A stretch of 27,873 bases of DNA, taken from Candidatus Dormiibacterota bacterium. Its GTDB lineage: Bacteria > Chloroflexota > Dormibacteria > Aeolococcales > Aeolococcaceae. Of this stretch, positions 7,976 through 15,573 are shown piece by piece. Location of the stretch: the NCBI GenBank assembly GCA_003170875.1, contig PMYJ01000123.1, forward strand, positions 1,043-28,915, read 5' to 3'. The translations under genes were made by a program, and so were the position numbers. The notes beneath the pieces are model-generated. The model saw nothing but the letters and a program-made list of their open reading frames with translations, had not been told where the DNA came from and made no database searches. Numbering within the stretch: the stretch's first letter is position 1; each line of letters begins with the position of its first letter.

Positions 7976-8299
7976 ATGAGTTTCAATGAGCAGGATAGAG
8001 TGAGTGCACAACTGCACGGTCACGGCTGGCACCGTCTCGCATCGCCGCGGACAGTGCAATGCTACGTGGCGGGTATCTGGCGGGAAGCACCCGTCAAGGA
8101 GATCAGTGACGAGACGCGTGAGATACGAGTCGAGTACCGGACCGTAACAAGTGGGGTCCGACGTCTCATCCTCGATGCCTCACAATACCGACCTTCTCAA
8201 GGGCTGTTTCCAGCACGAGAAGGCGGCTGTGTCTCCACCGGCCCAACCACGGTGAGTGCAACGTCCGCAGCTATGGGAGGTCTTGGCTCGCAGTCATGA
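7976..8299 (+). CDS. Small hypothetical protein coupled to the dehydrogenase
   Basis: ATG 7976 has an excellent ribosome site, GGAGGTGA, eight bases upstream, so I prefer it to the ATG at 7958. The 107-residue product contains YVAGIWREAPVKEISDETRE followed by IRVEYRTVTSGVRRLIL. That resembles a compact beta-barrel segment of Tudor/SH3 type, but I do not recognise a named family. The C-terminal third is Ser/Gly/Thr-rich. The stop overlaps the start of the 2-hydroxyacid dehydrogenase in ATGA (8296-8299). This coupling and the ribosome site are the main reasons to believe it is real. Confidence 0.6.
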   Translation: MSFNEQDRVSAQLHGHGWHRLASPRTVQCYVAGIWREAPVKEISDETREIRVEYRTVTSGVRRLILDASQYRPSQGLFPAREGGCVSTGPTTVSATSAAMGGLGSQS

Positions 8300-9318
8300 A
8301 CGAGAAGGCTCCTGTGGTCGTCTTCGAAGCCGAGGCCGGCCAGGAGGGCCGGCTACGTGCCGCCCTCCCAGGCGTGGAGTGCCGATTCGTCGAGCAGGTG
8401 CTCTCCGACGAGACCGTTGACCAGGTGGGCGAGGCGACCGTGGTGTCGGTCTTCATCCGCTCGCAGGTGAGCCGCACCCTCATCGAGAGCATGGCCAACG
8501 TACGACTGATCGCCACACGCTCGACCGGGTACGACCACATCGACCTCGGTGCCTGCCAGGAGCGGGGCATCACCGTCTCGAACGTCCCCACCTACGGTGA
8601 GAATACCGTCGCCGAGCACGCCTTCAGCCTCATCCTCGCCCTCTCCAGGCGCCTGGGTGTCGTGACCCGGCGGATCTCGCACGGAGATTTCTCGCTGGGC
8701 GGCCTGATGGGTTCCGACCTGCGCTCTAAGACCTTGGGGGTAGTCGGTGCCGGCAACATCGGCCTCCATGTCATCCGCATCGGCCGTGCTTTCGGCATGG
8801 AAGTGCTCGCCTATGACGCCCACCCCCACCCTCTGCTCGCCGAGGTGCTGGGGTTCCGCTACGTCTCGCTCGACGAGCTGCTGACCAGCTCCGACGTCAT
8901 CACCCTGCACGTCCCCTACCGGCCGGAGACGCATCACCTCATCGACCGTGACCGCCTGATGATGATGAAGCCCGGAGCGCTGCTCATCAACACCGCGCGG
9001 GGCGCCCTGGTGGACACGGCTGCGCTCCTGGAGGCGCTCGAGAGCGGCCGGCTGGGAGGTGCCGGTCTGGACGTCATCGAGGGCGAGGAGCTGCTCATGG
9101 AAGAAAGGCAGATGTTCCACATTCCCGAGACGGAGGAACGGATGCGGCAGCTGCTCACCGGGCACGCCCTGGCCCGGCATGAGAATGTGATCCTCACCCC
9201 GCACATGGCCTGGTACAGCCGCGAAGCGATCGACCGCATCCTGGACGTCACGGCACTCAACATCCGGAGTTTCCTATCCGGAACTCCGCTGAACGCCATT
9301 GCCGGTGACGAGGCGTGA
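8296..9318 (+). CDS. D-isomer-specific 2-hydroxyacid dehydrogenase
   Basis: The 340-residue protein reduces a 2-oxoacid with NAD(P)H, or the reverse. It has the family layout: a split catalytic domain and a central Rossmann domain. GVVGAGNIG (149-157) is the dinucleotide motif. Arg235 in NTARG, the acidic cluster DVIEGEE (249-255) and His303 in TPHMAW correspond to the catalytic Arg, Glu and His. RSTGYDHIDL and NVPTYGENTVAEHA are conserved family signatures and match D-lactate dehydrogenase-like members best. It is translationally coupled to the small gene upstream. Whether it makes D-lactate or acts on a larger oxoacid cannot be told here. Confidence 0.93.
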   Translation: MNEKAPVVVFEAEAGQEGRLRAALPGVECRFVEQVLSDETVDQVGEATVVSVFIRSQVSRTLIESMANVRLIATRSTGYDHIDLGACQERGITVSNVPTYGENTVAEHAFSLILALSRRLGVVTRRISHGDFSLGGLMGSDLRSKTLGVVGAGNIGLHVIRIGRAFGMEVLAYDAHPHPLLAEVLGFRYVSLDELLTSSDVITLHVPYRPETHHLIDRDRLMMMKPGALLINTARGALVDTAALLEALESGRLGGAGLDVIEGEELLMEERQMFHIPETEERMRQLLTGHALARHENVILTPHMAWYSREAIDRILDVTALNIRSFLSGTPLNAIAGDEA

Positions 9319-9496
9319 CCGCGGGGCGAGGAGTAGGTCGGCGAAGAACTCCGGCAAGATAGGCGGCGGAGTAGGCCCAGGCGACCTACACGAGACGTTG
9401 GACGACCTCCGTCTTCGACCGGACGGGTCAACGACATTCCCTTCCGACAAGAATACTGGTATGGAATCGGTGGGGAGCACAGCAAGGGAGATCCCA

Positions 9497-9814
9497 ATGG
9501 CACACTTCGTACTTTCGGACGTCGCTTCCGCGGTCGATATTCAGGCCGGTGCCGTTGTTTCGCGCGTGATCTTCCGCGACAGCCAGAAAGAGGTTACGGT
9601 CTTTGGATTCGCCGCAGGAGAAGGACTGACCGAGCATCAGGCATCTCGCACGGCGATCGTCCAGGTCATGAAAGGTCGACTTGAGTTCATCGCGGATGGC
9701 GCGGAGCTAAACGCGGAACCGGGTTTCTGGCTTCACATGGAACCAGGAACGCCTCACAGTCTCACTGCGCGCGAGCCGACCATCATGCTCCTCACCCTCG
9801 TTAACCCTGCGTGA
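9497..9814 (+). CDS. Small cupin-domain protein
   Basis: The ATG at 9497 has GGGAG at good spacing, and the 105-residue product is one cupin barrel. Motif 1 is partial (EHQASRTAIVQVMKGRLEF, lacking the usual HxH). Motif 2 is GFWLHMEPGTPHSL. Likely metal ligands are His in EHQ, the Glu/Asp that follow, and His in PGTPHS. Function is unassigned; relatives include small metal-binding cupins and LuxR-associated cupins. A -10-like TATGGAAT lies near 9461. It is the last intact gene before the tRNA-derived composites. Codon use is less GC-biased than in the dehydrogenase. Confidence 0.8.
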   Translation: MAHFVLSDVASAVDIQAGAVVSRVIFRDSQKEVTVFGFAAGEGLTEHQASRTAIVQVMKGRLEFIADGAELNAEPGFWLHMEPGTPHSLTAREPTIMLLTLVNPA

Positions 9815-10076
9815 ACGCTGACGCTGAGAAGGTCGATCCCCACCGCGTGCGCGGGTCGCCTCGTGCCGAGGCCCATAAGAACCACCTTGCTCGTGCCGCC
9901 GAGGAGGAGCAGCAGCGGCGGGTCCATGCGGCCTGGCGGGATGCCCCGGGTAGCATCCTCGCCGCTAGAAAGGCCCAGCTCAGGCCGCGATGCTGGCCCC
10001 GAGCGCGCTGGCGGGCGAGGATGGACTGGGCCCGCAGGCGGGCGGCGTCGGAGTCAACGGCTCCTCGTGATCCGGG

Positions 10077-10112
10077 ATGAGCGCTCCTGCGGCCTTCCTG
10101 GACCTTCTCTGA
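10077..10112 (+). pseudogene. Remnant of a PIN-toxin 3' end
   Basis: The last twelve codons, ending ...AAFLDLL-stop, match the end of the PIN fragment at 24975-25136 (...AAFLGLL-stop), and the surrounding 25 bp are nearly identical. PIN toxins commonly end with this Pro-x-x-Phe-Leu-x-x-Leu pattern. No upstream PIN sequence remains here. It marks homology between two left-arm flanks. Confidence 0.4.
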
Positions 10113-10179
10113 CCGCCGCCGCGCGCCGGAGGACTGCTCCAGGGCACCGATGGGACCCCTGTGGCCGGCCAGTGCCTGT

Positions 10180-10479
10180 TGACAGAACACTTGCTTCGGG
10201 CACCGTGGCCCGGAGCAGCACTTGCCTCTGCACCCCGGGTCCCGGCCGAACCCGGCAAGAACCAAAGCAAATGCACCCGGCGAATTCAAAACTGACCGTT
10301 GGCTGACCAGCTGGTCGGGGCGCCCAGACTCGAACTGGGGACCTCTTGCTCCCAAAGCAAGCGCCTTCGACTTTCGTCGTTCGCATAGGCAACTTTGAAT
10401 TCGCTTGGGCCACTTGCTTCGCCATCAGTGCTCGTGGCCAGCACTTGCTTTGAGGGTCCGGTCAGGCTTCGGAAGCAAT
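10180..10479. repeat. Composite 1: left arm, tRNA-Pro 3' half, right arm
   Basis: The left arm (about 10180-10311) carries ACACTTGCTT, GCACTTGCC and inverted CCAAAGCAAATGC, then GAATTC. Positions 10312-10360 repeat the 3' half of tRNA-Pro, minus strand, from CCA to the anticodon stem. The right arm 10351-10479 is the 129-bp block shared with composites 2 and 3. No tRNA 5' half follows, so this is not a tRNA gene. The layout resembles an integrase attP, or the junction of two adjacent integrated elements. Confidence 0.85.
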
Positions 10480-10628
10480 GAGGCGGCGCCATGAGGCCCT
10501 GCTCGCCAGCGACGGTGGTCATTAGGCAGTTGCCCGTCGTCGTCACGTACTCAGGCTCAACAAGGAAGACGACTCTCGGCTCGCCTGCGAGTAGCGGCCG
10601 CTCCGCAAGCTGAGCACACAGCGCCTGA

Positions 10629-11111
10629 CTACGCTCGATCATATGCCGCTTGCAAGCCGGCGATATCAATCTTCTCCATTCTCAACATTGCCTTAGTCAC
10701 GCGGTCCGCCTTCTCTATGTCTGGGTCGTTCATGAGCTCCTCTAAGACCTTTGGTGTAACCTGCCACGACAGACCGTACTTGTCCTTTAACCAGCCACAG
10801 GGTCCGGGTTCGCCACCATCGGCCACAAGCGCTGTCCAATAGTAGTCAATCTCCTGCTGGGTATCCACTGCGATGAAGAACGATATGGCTTCAGTGAATC
10901 TCTGGTCGCCATTTGGGCCACCATTCAACACCATGAAGTCTTGGCCGCAGATGGTGAATCTGCCGGTCATCACCTCGCCTTTTGGTCCCGGCATGTAGTC
11001 GCCAAACCGCTTGATTCTGCCAAGTTTCGAGTCCTTGAATACCGATGCGTAGAAGGCCGTTGCCTCCTCCGCCTTGCCTTCGAACCATAGAAATGGCGTT
11101 ATTGTTGTCAT
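10629..11111 (-). CDS. PhnB-type VOC / 3-demethylubiquinone methyltransferase-domain protein
   Basis: From ATG 11111, with AGGAGG six bases upstream, the protein has 160 residues; an ATG at 11117 abuts the ribosome site and is less likely. TPFLWFEGKAEEATAFYASV, GRFTICGQDFMVLNGG, ISFFIAVDTQQEIDYYW and GWLKDKYGLSWQVTPKVLEE are typical of the PF06983 (3-dmu-9_3-mt) branch of the glyoxalase/VOC superfamily. The name is historical; most members have no proven methyltransferase role. Codon use is visibly more AT-rich than in neighbours (many AAT, ATA, TTT codons), which suggests separate acquisition. It is cargo of cassette B, downstream of the DJ-1 gene on the same strand. Confidence 0.88.
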   Translation of the reverse strand: MTTITPFLWFEGKAEEATAFYASVFKDSKLGRIKRFGDYMPGPKGEVMTGRFTICGQDFMVLNGGPNGDQRFTEAISFFIAVDTQQEIDYYWTALVADGGEPGPCGWLKDKYGLSWQVTPKVLEELMNDPDIEKADRVTKAMLRMEKIDIAGLQAAYDRA

Positions 11112-11230
11112 GGCCATCCTCCTATTCGGCACATAGATATATACCTTCCCCGCACCATTGAGTGGGGGCACCACTCCTTGTATGGGTCGAGTGCCTTTCA
11201 CATACCCTGCCCCCAGCCGATGCCGCTAGC

Positions 11231-11926
11231 TCAGAACGGTAGTGGTTCGGGAATCGGAGCGGTGCCCGGGAAACGGGGATCTGGGATCGGCCTGAAGTGA
11301 GGCGCCGGCTCCGGATCGCGCTCCGGTAGCCGAGGATCAGGCTCGTCGGGGAGTCGGGGATCGTCCGGCCCGGGCACCCCAGTAGGGTCCCCCGGTCGTG
11401 GCGGGGGTATAGCCGGCATGCCGCTGAGGATGCGGAGGCTCTCAATGATGAAGCCGTCGAGGTCCGCGGGTTGGCGCGAGGTGACGAGCTGGCCGTCGAC
11501 AACCAGGTCTGCATCGGTGACCCGCTCCCCCATGCGCTCGAGGTCCTGCTGGACAGTTCGCCAGGCCGTGAGGCGCCGCCCCCTGATGGCGTCGGCGCTG
11601 CTCAGGAGCTGGGGGCCGTGGCAGATCGCCAGCAGTGGCTTGTTCGCATCGGCAAAGGCACGGGTGAACTCGAGGAATCGCGGGTCCGCCCGCAGGTGAT
11701 CCGGCGAGTAACCCCCGGGTATGAAGAGGGCGTCGAACTCGTCCGGATGGGCGAACTCGATGCCGAGCGCGACCTCGGCCTTCTCCTCACCGTGGAGACC
11801 CTCCATCTCCTCACCGGGTTGGGCCCCCACCACGACGACATCGTGCCCGGCCTCCCGGAAAGCCCGGTACGGCAGGCCGAATTGCGAGTCCTCGAAATCG
11901 GTGCTGAGAGTGCATGCGATGCGCAT
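11231..11926 (-). CDS. DJ-1/PfpI family protein with proline-rich tail
   Basis: ATG 11926 has GAGGAGG seven bases upstream and gives 231 residues. Residues 1-170 are a class I amidotransferase-like fold: MRIACTLSTDFEDSQFGLPY, LFIPGGYSPDHLR and the nucleophile elbow AICHGPQ with Cys102-His103. Family members include stress-induced proteases, chaperones and glyoxalase III/deglycase-type enzymes. Residues about 172-231 form an unusual tail of repeated Pro-Asp-Pro-Arg units that the PfpI family normally lacks. The tail is probably disordered. An overlapping reading frame extends upstream of the chosen start but is Arg/Pro-rich and not credible. Pairing with a VOC protein suggests electrophile or carbonyl stress. 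Confidence 0.88.
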   Translation of the reverse strand: MRIACTLSTDFEDSQFGLPYRAFREAGHDVVVVGAQPGEEMEGLHGEEKAEVALGIEFAHPDEFDALFIPGGYSPDHLRADPRFLEFTRAFADANKPLLAICHGPQLLSSADAIRGRRLTAWRTVQQDLERMGERVTDADLVVDGQLVTSRQPADLDGFIIESLRILSGMPAIPPPRPGDPTGVPGPDDPRLPDEPDPRLPERDPEPAPHFRPIPDPRFPGTAPIPEPLPF

Positions 11927-12288
11927 TGTCAATCCTCCTCGGTGCGTTGCATCTCTTGTGGTCAGGGCGCTTCCGCCGCTACGTTCCGGACGTGGGAGTG
12001 GGCGTCGGGGTCGGCGGGGAGGTTGGGCTCGGCGACGGCCAGGCCCGGTGCGGATCACTCCGGAGCGCGAGCACAGCTTCGAGAAGCCGGGCGGCCGGCT
12101 CGGCGCTGTGATCGGGATCAGCCTGTCTGGCAGCCGGGAGTGGTGTGGGCACTAGACTCCAGCCGGTCACCGCGGAGGCGCCACGAGCCCGTCGACCCTT
12201 CCGCGCAACCGGGTGATCCGATCATACGGGCATGAGCCGCCGCCCGCCAGACGCGGACTCGGTGCGCTCTGGCCTGCCGGTTCCCCGG
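11927..12288. other. Gene-free spacer
   Basis: About 360 bases upstream of the DJ-1 gene. Open frames are arginine/proline-rich shadows. The stretch holds a GT/GGGGTCGGCG-rich tract near 11995-12020 and leads into the left arm of composite 2. No promoter could be assigned with confidence. Confidence 0.4.
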
Positions 12289-12589
12289 TGACAGAGCGCT
12301 TGCTTCGATAATCGTCGCTCAGAGCAGCACTTGCTTCGCGCCATCGCCGACCCGGCTGGGCCCAGACAGATCCAAAGCAAGTGCTTCAGGCGAATTCAAA
12401 ACTGACCATTAGCTGACCAGCTGGTCGGGGCGCCCAGACTCGAACTGGGGACCTCTTGCTCCCAAAGCAAGTTCCTTGGATCTTCGTCGCTCGCATAGGA
12501 CTTCTTGAATTCGCTTGGTCCACTTGCTTCGCCATCCGTGCTTCAGGCCAGCACTTGCTTCAAGGGTCAGGAGCAGTTCCGGAAGCAAT
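12289..12589. repeat. Composite 2: left arm, tRNA-Pro 3' half, right arm
   Basis: This is the best-preserved composite. The left arm has GCGCTTGCTT (12296), GCACTTGCTT (12327), inverted AAAGCAAGTGC (12374) and GAATTC (12392). The tRNA 3' half is 12422-12470. The right arm (12461-12589) has GAATTC (12507), CACTTGCTT (12521) and GCACTTGCTT (12551). The inner AAGCAAGTG/CACTTGCTT pair and the two GAATTC sites share one symmetry axis near 12452. This organisation is expected of integrase arm sites around a crossover core. Confidence 0.87.
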
Positions 12590-12834
12590 ATGACTCTGCC
12601 CCGCCAACCCGCCCCCATTCAGCCCTAACACAGCCCGTGACCACGACATCCGCGGTGGACCAATTCTCGGGGGGCCGGACACTAGCCATTTCGAGTTCGA
12701 ACATCGCTTCGGCTGCAGGGGTTTCCGCGTGAGGGCAGGATTAGCGCCAGATCGGCGGAGCCGGGCGACTGGCGGAGGGTGCGGTCAGCGCAAGCGGACA
12801 CCGCCGATGCGGGAGAGCGATCCGTCCGGGTCGG
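12590..12834. other. Gene-free spacer right of composite 2
   Basis: About 245 bases between the right arm and the hairpin beyond the substrate-binding-protein gene. The open frame on the plus strand is the shadow of the gene to the right. No feature recognised. Confidence 0.4.
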
Positions 12835-12868
12835 GAGTCAGCCAGACCGGCGCCGGCCCGGCTGACTC
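12835..12868 (-). terminator. Hairpin downstream of the ABC transporter operon
   Basis: Nine-base perfect arms, GAGTCAGCC and GGCTGACTC, enclose a GC-rich loop that itself contains CCGGCGCCGG. The hairpin begins eight bases after the minus-strand stop at 12876. There is no U-tract, so it is at best an L-shaped or imperfect terminator, common in high-GC bacteria. Confidence 0.5.
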
Positions 12869-12875
12869 GCCGAGG

Positions 12876-13826
12876 TCAGCCCGCGAGGAAGTGGTTCTGC
12901 ACCAGCCAGTCGTGGGCGACGGTGGACACCGTCTCGTTGTCGATCTCCACATCTGCATCGAGGGCGAGCACGACCGGGGTGGTGAGCTTGGCCGCCACCG
13001 GGGCCATGAGGGCGGCGATGGCCGGGTACTGGTTGAGAACGCTCTTGCGGACCAGCAGGCCGGCGTTGTCGGGCGGGAACAGGTTCTTGTCGTCCTGGAG
13101 AACGTAGAGGTTGTCGGACTGGATGCCGGCATCGGTGGTGAACACCTCGCCGGCGGCACACTGGCCGCTGCTGATCTCCTGCTCAGCCGTGCTGCCCACG
13201 GTCACGTAGTTGGCGTTGGCGTACGACTGGTTGTAGGTCTTCTCCAATCCGGCCAGGCCGTCGGGCCGGGTCCGGAACTCGGCGAGGATGCAGATCGAGG
13301 TGTTGGGGTGGGAGGCCAGGTAGCTGCCGAACTCACTCAGCGTCGTACCGTACGTGGACTCCTCCGAGGCCTTGATGGCGATCCCGTTGGTGTCGTCGAA
13401 CGGGGTGTCCGACGTCCAGCAGATCCCCTTGGGAGCGTCCTTCTGCTGCACGAAGTCGAACGCCTGGGTCAGCTGGGTGGGGAACTGGCCGGTGCTGTAG
13501 CCGAGGTAGTCGCTCAGCTCGGTACCGGTGTACTGCCAGTACATGTCGATGGTGCCGCTGCTGAGCGCGGTGCCGATCGCTTTGTCGGAGGCCGAGAAGG
13601 TGTCGGTGATGGTGAAGTCGTGAGCGTCGAGCACCTGCTGGGTGATGCTGGCCAGCAGCTGCTCCTCGGCGAACGGCTTGAAGCCGATGGAGAGGTGGGC
13701 GCCATCGCCGCTGGTCCCGGACCCGGCAGCACAGGCGGTGGATGCCGAGGTACTGCTACCGCCACAGGCAGTCAGGGCTACCGGTGCCACTATCAGTACG
13801 AACGCCGCGATCGCGAGTCTCTTCAT
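12876..13826 (-). CDS. Glycine betaine/choline-type ABC transporter substrate-binding lipoprotein
   Basis: The 316-residue protein begins MKRLAIAAFVLIVAPVALTACGGS: a lipoprotein signal with Cys21. LSIGFKPFAEEQLLASITQQ, ASDKAIGTALSSGTIDMYWQ and YTGTELSDYLG are the ProX/OpuBC/OpuCC signature, and aromatic residues of this region line the quaternary-ammonium pocket in the family. AGGAG lies five bases before the ATG. It is the last gene of a four-gene minus-strand operon (permease, ATPase, permease, binding protein) and binds the osmoprotectant outside the membrane. Whether the ligand is glycine betaine, carnitine or choline is not clear. Confidence 0.92.
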   Translation of the reverse strand: MKRLAIAAFVLIVAPVALTACGGSSTSASTACAAGSGTSGDGAHLSIGFKPFAEEQLLASITQQVLDAHDFTITDTFSASDKAIGTALSSGTIDMYWQYTGTELSDYLGYSTGQFPTQLTQAFDFVQQKDAPKGICWTSDTPFDDTNGIAIKASEESTYGTTLSEFGSYLASHPNTSICILAEFRTRPDGLAGLEKTYNQSYANANYVTVGSTAEQEISSGQCAAGEVFTTDAGIQSDNLYVLQDDKNLFPPDNAGLLVRKSVLNQYPAIAALMAPVAAKLTTPVVLALDADVEIDNETVSTVAHDWLVQNHFLAG

Positions 13827-13846
13827 GGTGTCTCCTCCAAGGGGCG

Positions 13847-14638
13847 TCAGGTGGTGCCGGGTGTGCCGGCGCGGGCGCTGCGGGGAACCACCGCCAGCTC
13901 GACCAGGTAGAGACCCCAGTCGGCGAGCAGGGCCAGCGCGGCGACCATCACCGCGCCCACGAAAACGATCCGATCGGAGATATTGATGCCGGCATCGATG
14001 ACGTCACCCAGCCCACCGCCCCCGATGAAGGTGCCCAGGGTGGCGGTGCCGATGATCAGCACCAGGGAGGTGCGCAGGCCGGCGAAGATGAGCGGCGAGG
14101 CGAGCGGCAGCTGGATGCGGCGCAGCGCCTGCCAGCGGGTCATTCCCATGCCCCGGGCGGCGCGGACGGCGTCGGGGTCGACGCCCTGGATGCCCACCAT
14201 GGTGTTGCGCAGCACGGGAAGAGCGCTGTAGGCGATGAGGGCGATGATCACCGGGGTGACCCCGATGCCCAGAAACGCGTAGAGCAGGGCGAGCACCCCG
14301 ATGCCCGGGACCGCCTGGCCCAGGTTGGCGAGCGGTAACACGAGGAGTCGAGGCGCTCGGCCTCCAATGGCGAGCAGGGCCCCCAGCGGGACGCAGGTCA
14401 CAGCGACCACCCCGAAGGAGACACCGGAGAGGAGCAGATGGCCGAGGAGCCGGCTGACCAGGAAGGGTCCGTTGAGGACCTGAGAGTCAGCGGGAGACCC
14501 TCCCAGAGTCAGGTACACGAGGAAGCACAGCCCCAGGCCCGCCACGATGGCCAGGGGACGCAGGAGGATTCGGCGCCGCCACCCGCCGCCGACCCGAGGG
14601 CTCGCGATCCCGCCGGCGATGACCGGCGTGGCGGTCAC
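13847..14638 (-). CDS. Osmoprotectant ABC transporter permease (second)
   Basis: The 263-residue membrane protein has about six hydrophobic segments and the OpuB/ProW-type inner-membrane loop ...YSALPVLRNTMVGIQGVDPD followed by AVRAARGMGMTRWQALRRIQLPLASPLIFAGLR, the EAA-like coupling region. The start is GTG 14638, overlapping the ATPase stop (GTGA), so it is translationally coupled. The binding-protein gene follows after a 20-bp gap with its own ribosome site. Its N-terminus is about 30 residues longer than that of the first permease and is Arg/Gly-rich before the first helix. Confidence 0.9.
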   Translation of the reverse strand: MTATPVIAGGIASPRVGGGWRRRILLRPLAIVAGLGLCFLVYLTLGGSPADSQVLNGPFLVSRLLGHLLLSGVSFGVVAVTCVPLGALLAIGGRAPRLLVLPLANLGQAVPGIGVLALLYAFLGIGVTPVIIALIAYSALPVLRNTMVGIQGVDPDAVRAARGMGMTRWQALRRIQLPLASPLIFAGLRTSLVLIIGTATLGTFIGGGGLGDVIDAGINISDRIVFVGAVMVAALALLADWGLYLVELAVVPRSARAGTPGTT

Positions 14639-15573
14639 CGTGAGGCCTCCCGGATGCTCTCGCTGTCGATCACCCCCAGCACGGTGTCGGCGTCGCGCAC
14701 CGTCACCCGCCCGCTTTCCGCGCGCAGCACCGCGTCCAGCGCGTCCCGCAGGCTGGCGTCCGCCCCCACTGTCTCGGCGGGAAGCCCGGAGCCGTTGGGC
14801 TCGGCCAGGTGAGCGTCACGGACGCGGAGCAGCGCCAGCCGCCTCACCATGCGGCCTTCGCCGAGAAACTGGGCTACGAAGGGGGAGGCGGGGTGGGCGA
14901 GCAGCTCGACCGGGCGGGCGTATTGCTCGAGCACCCCTCCCTGGGAGAGCAGCGCGACCCGGTCGCCGATCCGCACCGCCTCGTCGATGTCGTGGGTGAC
15001 GAAGACGATGGTCTTGTGGAGGACCTTCTGAAGGCGGAGGAGCTCGTTCTGCAGGCGCACGCGGACCACGGGGTCGATGGCTCCGAAGGGCTCGTCCATC
15101 AGCAGGATTTCGGGGTCGGCGCCCAGCGCCCGGGCCACTCCGACCCGCTGACGTTCTCCCCCGCTGAGTTCGGCGGGCAGACGCCGGCCGTATTCCACCG
15201 GCGGCAGGCCGACCATCTCCAGCAGCTCCTCGACGCGCGCCGCAATGCGCCGCCGGTTCCATCCGGCCAGGCGCGGTACGGTGGCGATGTTCTCGGCGAC
15301 GGTCTGATGGGGGAAGAGTCCCACCTGCTGGATGACGTAGCCGATGCTGCGGCGCAGGGCATTGACGTCCATGCCGGCGGTGTCCCGCCCGTCGATGGAG
15401 ATGGTCCCCGAGCTGGGCTCGACCAGCCGGTTGATCATGGTCAGGGAGGTGGTCTTGCCACAGCCCGAGGGGCCGGCGAGGACGACGATCTCGCCGGAGG
15501 CGATCTCCAGGGAGAGCTCGCCCACCGCGGTCACCCGCCCGTATCGCTTGCTGACCCGGTCGAAGGTGATCAC
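14635..15573 (-). CDS. Osmoprotectant ABC transporter ATPase (OpuCA/ProV type)
   Basis: The 312-residue protein couples ATP hydrolysis to osmoprotectant uptake on the cytoplasmic face. Walker A is GPSGCGKTTS (residues about 34-43), the Q-loop is VIQQVGLFPHQ, the signature is LSGGERQRVGVARAL and Walker B is ILLMDEPFGAIDP. After the nucleotide-binding domain, about 70 residues look like a shortened CBS-type segment (GADASLRDALDAVLRAESGR, then VLGVIDS), where longer family members carry tandem CBS domains for ionic-strength sensing. ATGA and GTGA overlaps join it to both flanking permeases. Confidence 0.94.
   Translation of the reverse strand: MITFDRVSKRYGRVTAVGELSLEIASGEIVVLAGPSGCGKTTSLTMINRLVEPSSGTISIDGRDTAGMDVNALRRSIGYVIQQVGLFPHQTVAENIATVPRLAGWNRRRIAARVEELLEMVGLPPVEYGRRLPAELSGGERQRVGVARALGADPEILLMDEPFGAIDPVVRVRLQNELLRLQKVLHKTIVFVTHDIDEAVRIGDRVALLSQGGVLEQYARPVELLAHPASPFVAQFLGEGRMVRRLALLRVRDAHLAEPNGSGLPAETVGADASLRDALDAVLRAESGRVTVRDADTVLGVIDSESIREASR

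Larger units (their letters stand above)
10351..12470. mobile_element. Putative non-autonomous cassette B
   Basis: The unit runs from the core of composite 1 to the core of composite 2, 2,110 bp, bounded by a right arm at its left end and a left arm at its right end. Cargo is a PhnB-type VOC protein and a DJ-1/PfpI protein, both on the minus strand. No recombinase lies inside. The boundaries are seen; mobility is inferred from their att-like structure. Confidence 0.5.

Noticed and set aside
9331..9391. Distant inverted repeat GTAGGTCG/CGACCTAC after the dehydrogenase
   Set aside because: Arms of eight bases with a spacer of about 45 bases and no U-tract; too weak to call a terminator.
10312..10371. 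Possible tRNA genes at composites 1, 2 and 3
   Set aside because: Only the 3' half from the anticodon loop is present. No acceptor 5' strand or D arm follows on the minus strand, so they cannot form tRNAs.
10286..10669. A 127-codon minus-strand frame crossing composite 1 into the tRNA half (ends ...SSSLGAPTSWSANGQF)
   Set aside because: It runs through the att-like arm and the tRNA 3' half. Similar frames cross composites 2 and 3 only because the DNA there is repeated. I treat it as a spurious ORF, although its first 60 residues look somewhat protein-like.
12729..13910. A 393-codon plus-strand open frame
   Set aside because: It is the antisense shadow of the osmoprotectant-binding lipoprotein, which has a lipobox, a ribosome site and family motifs.
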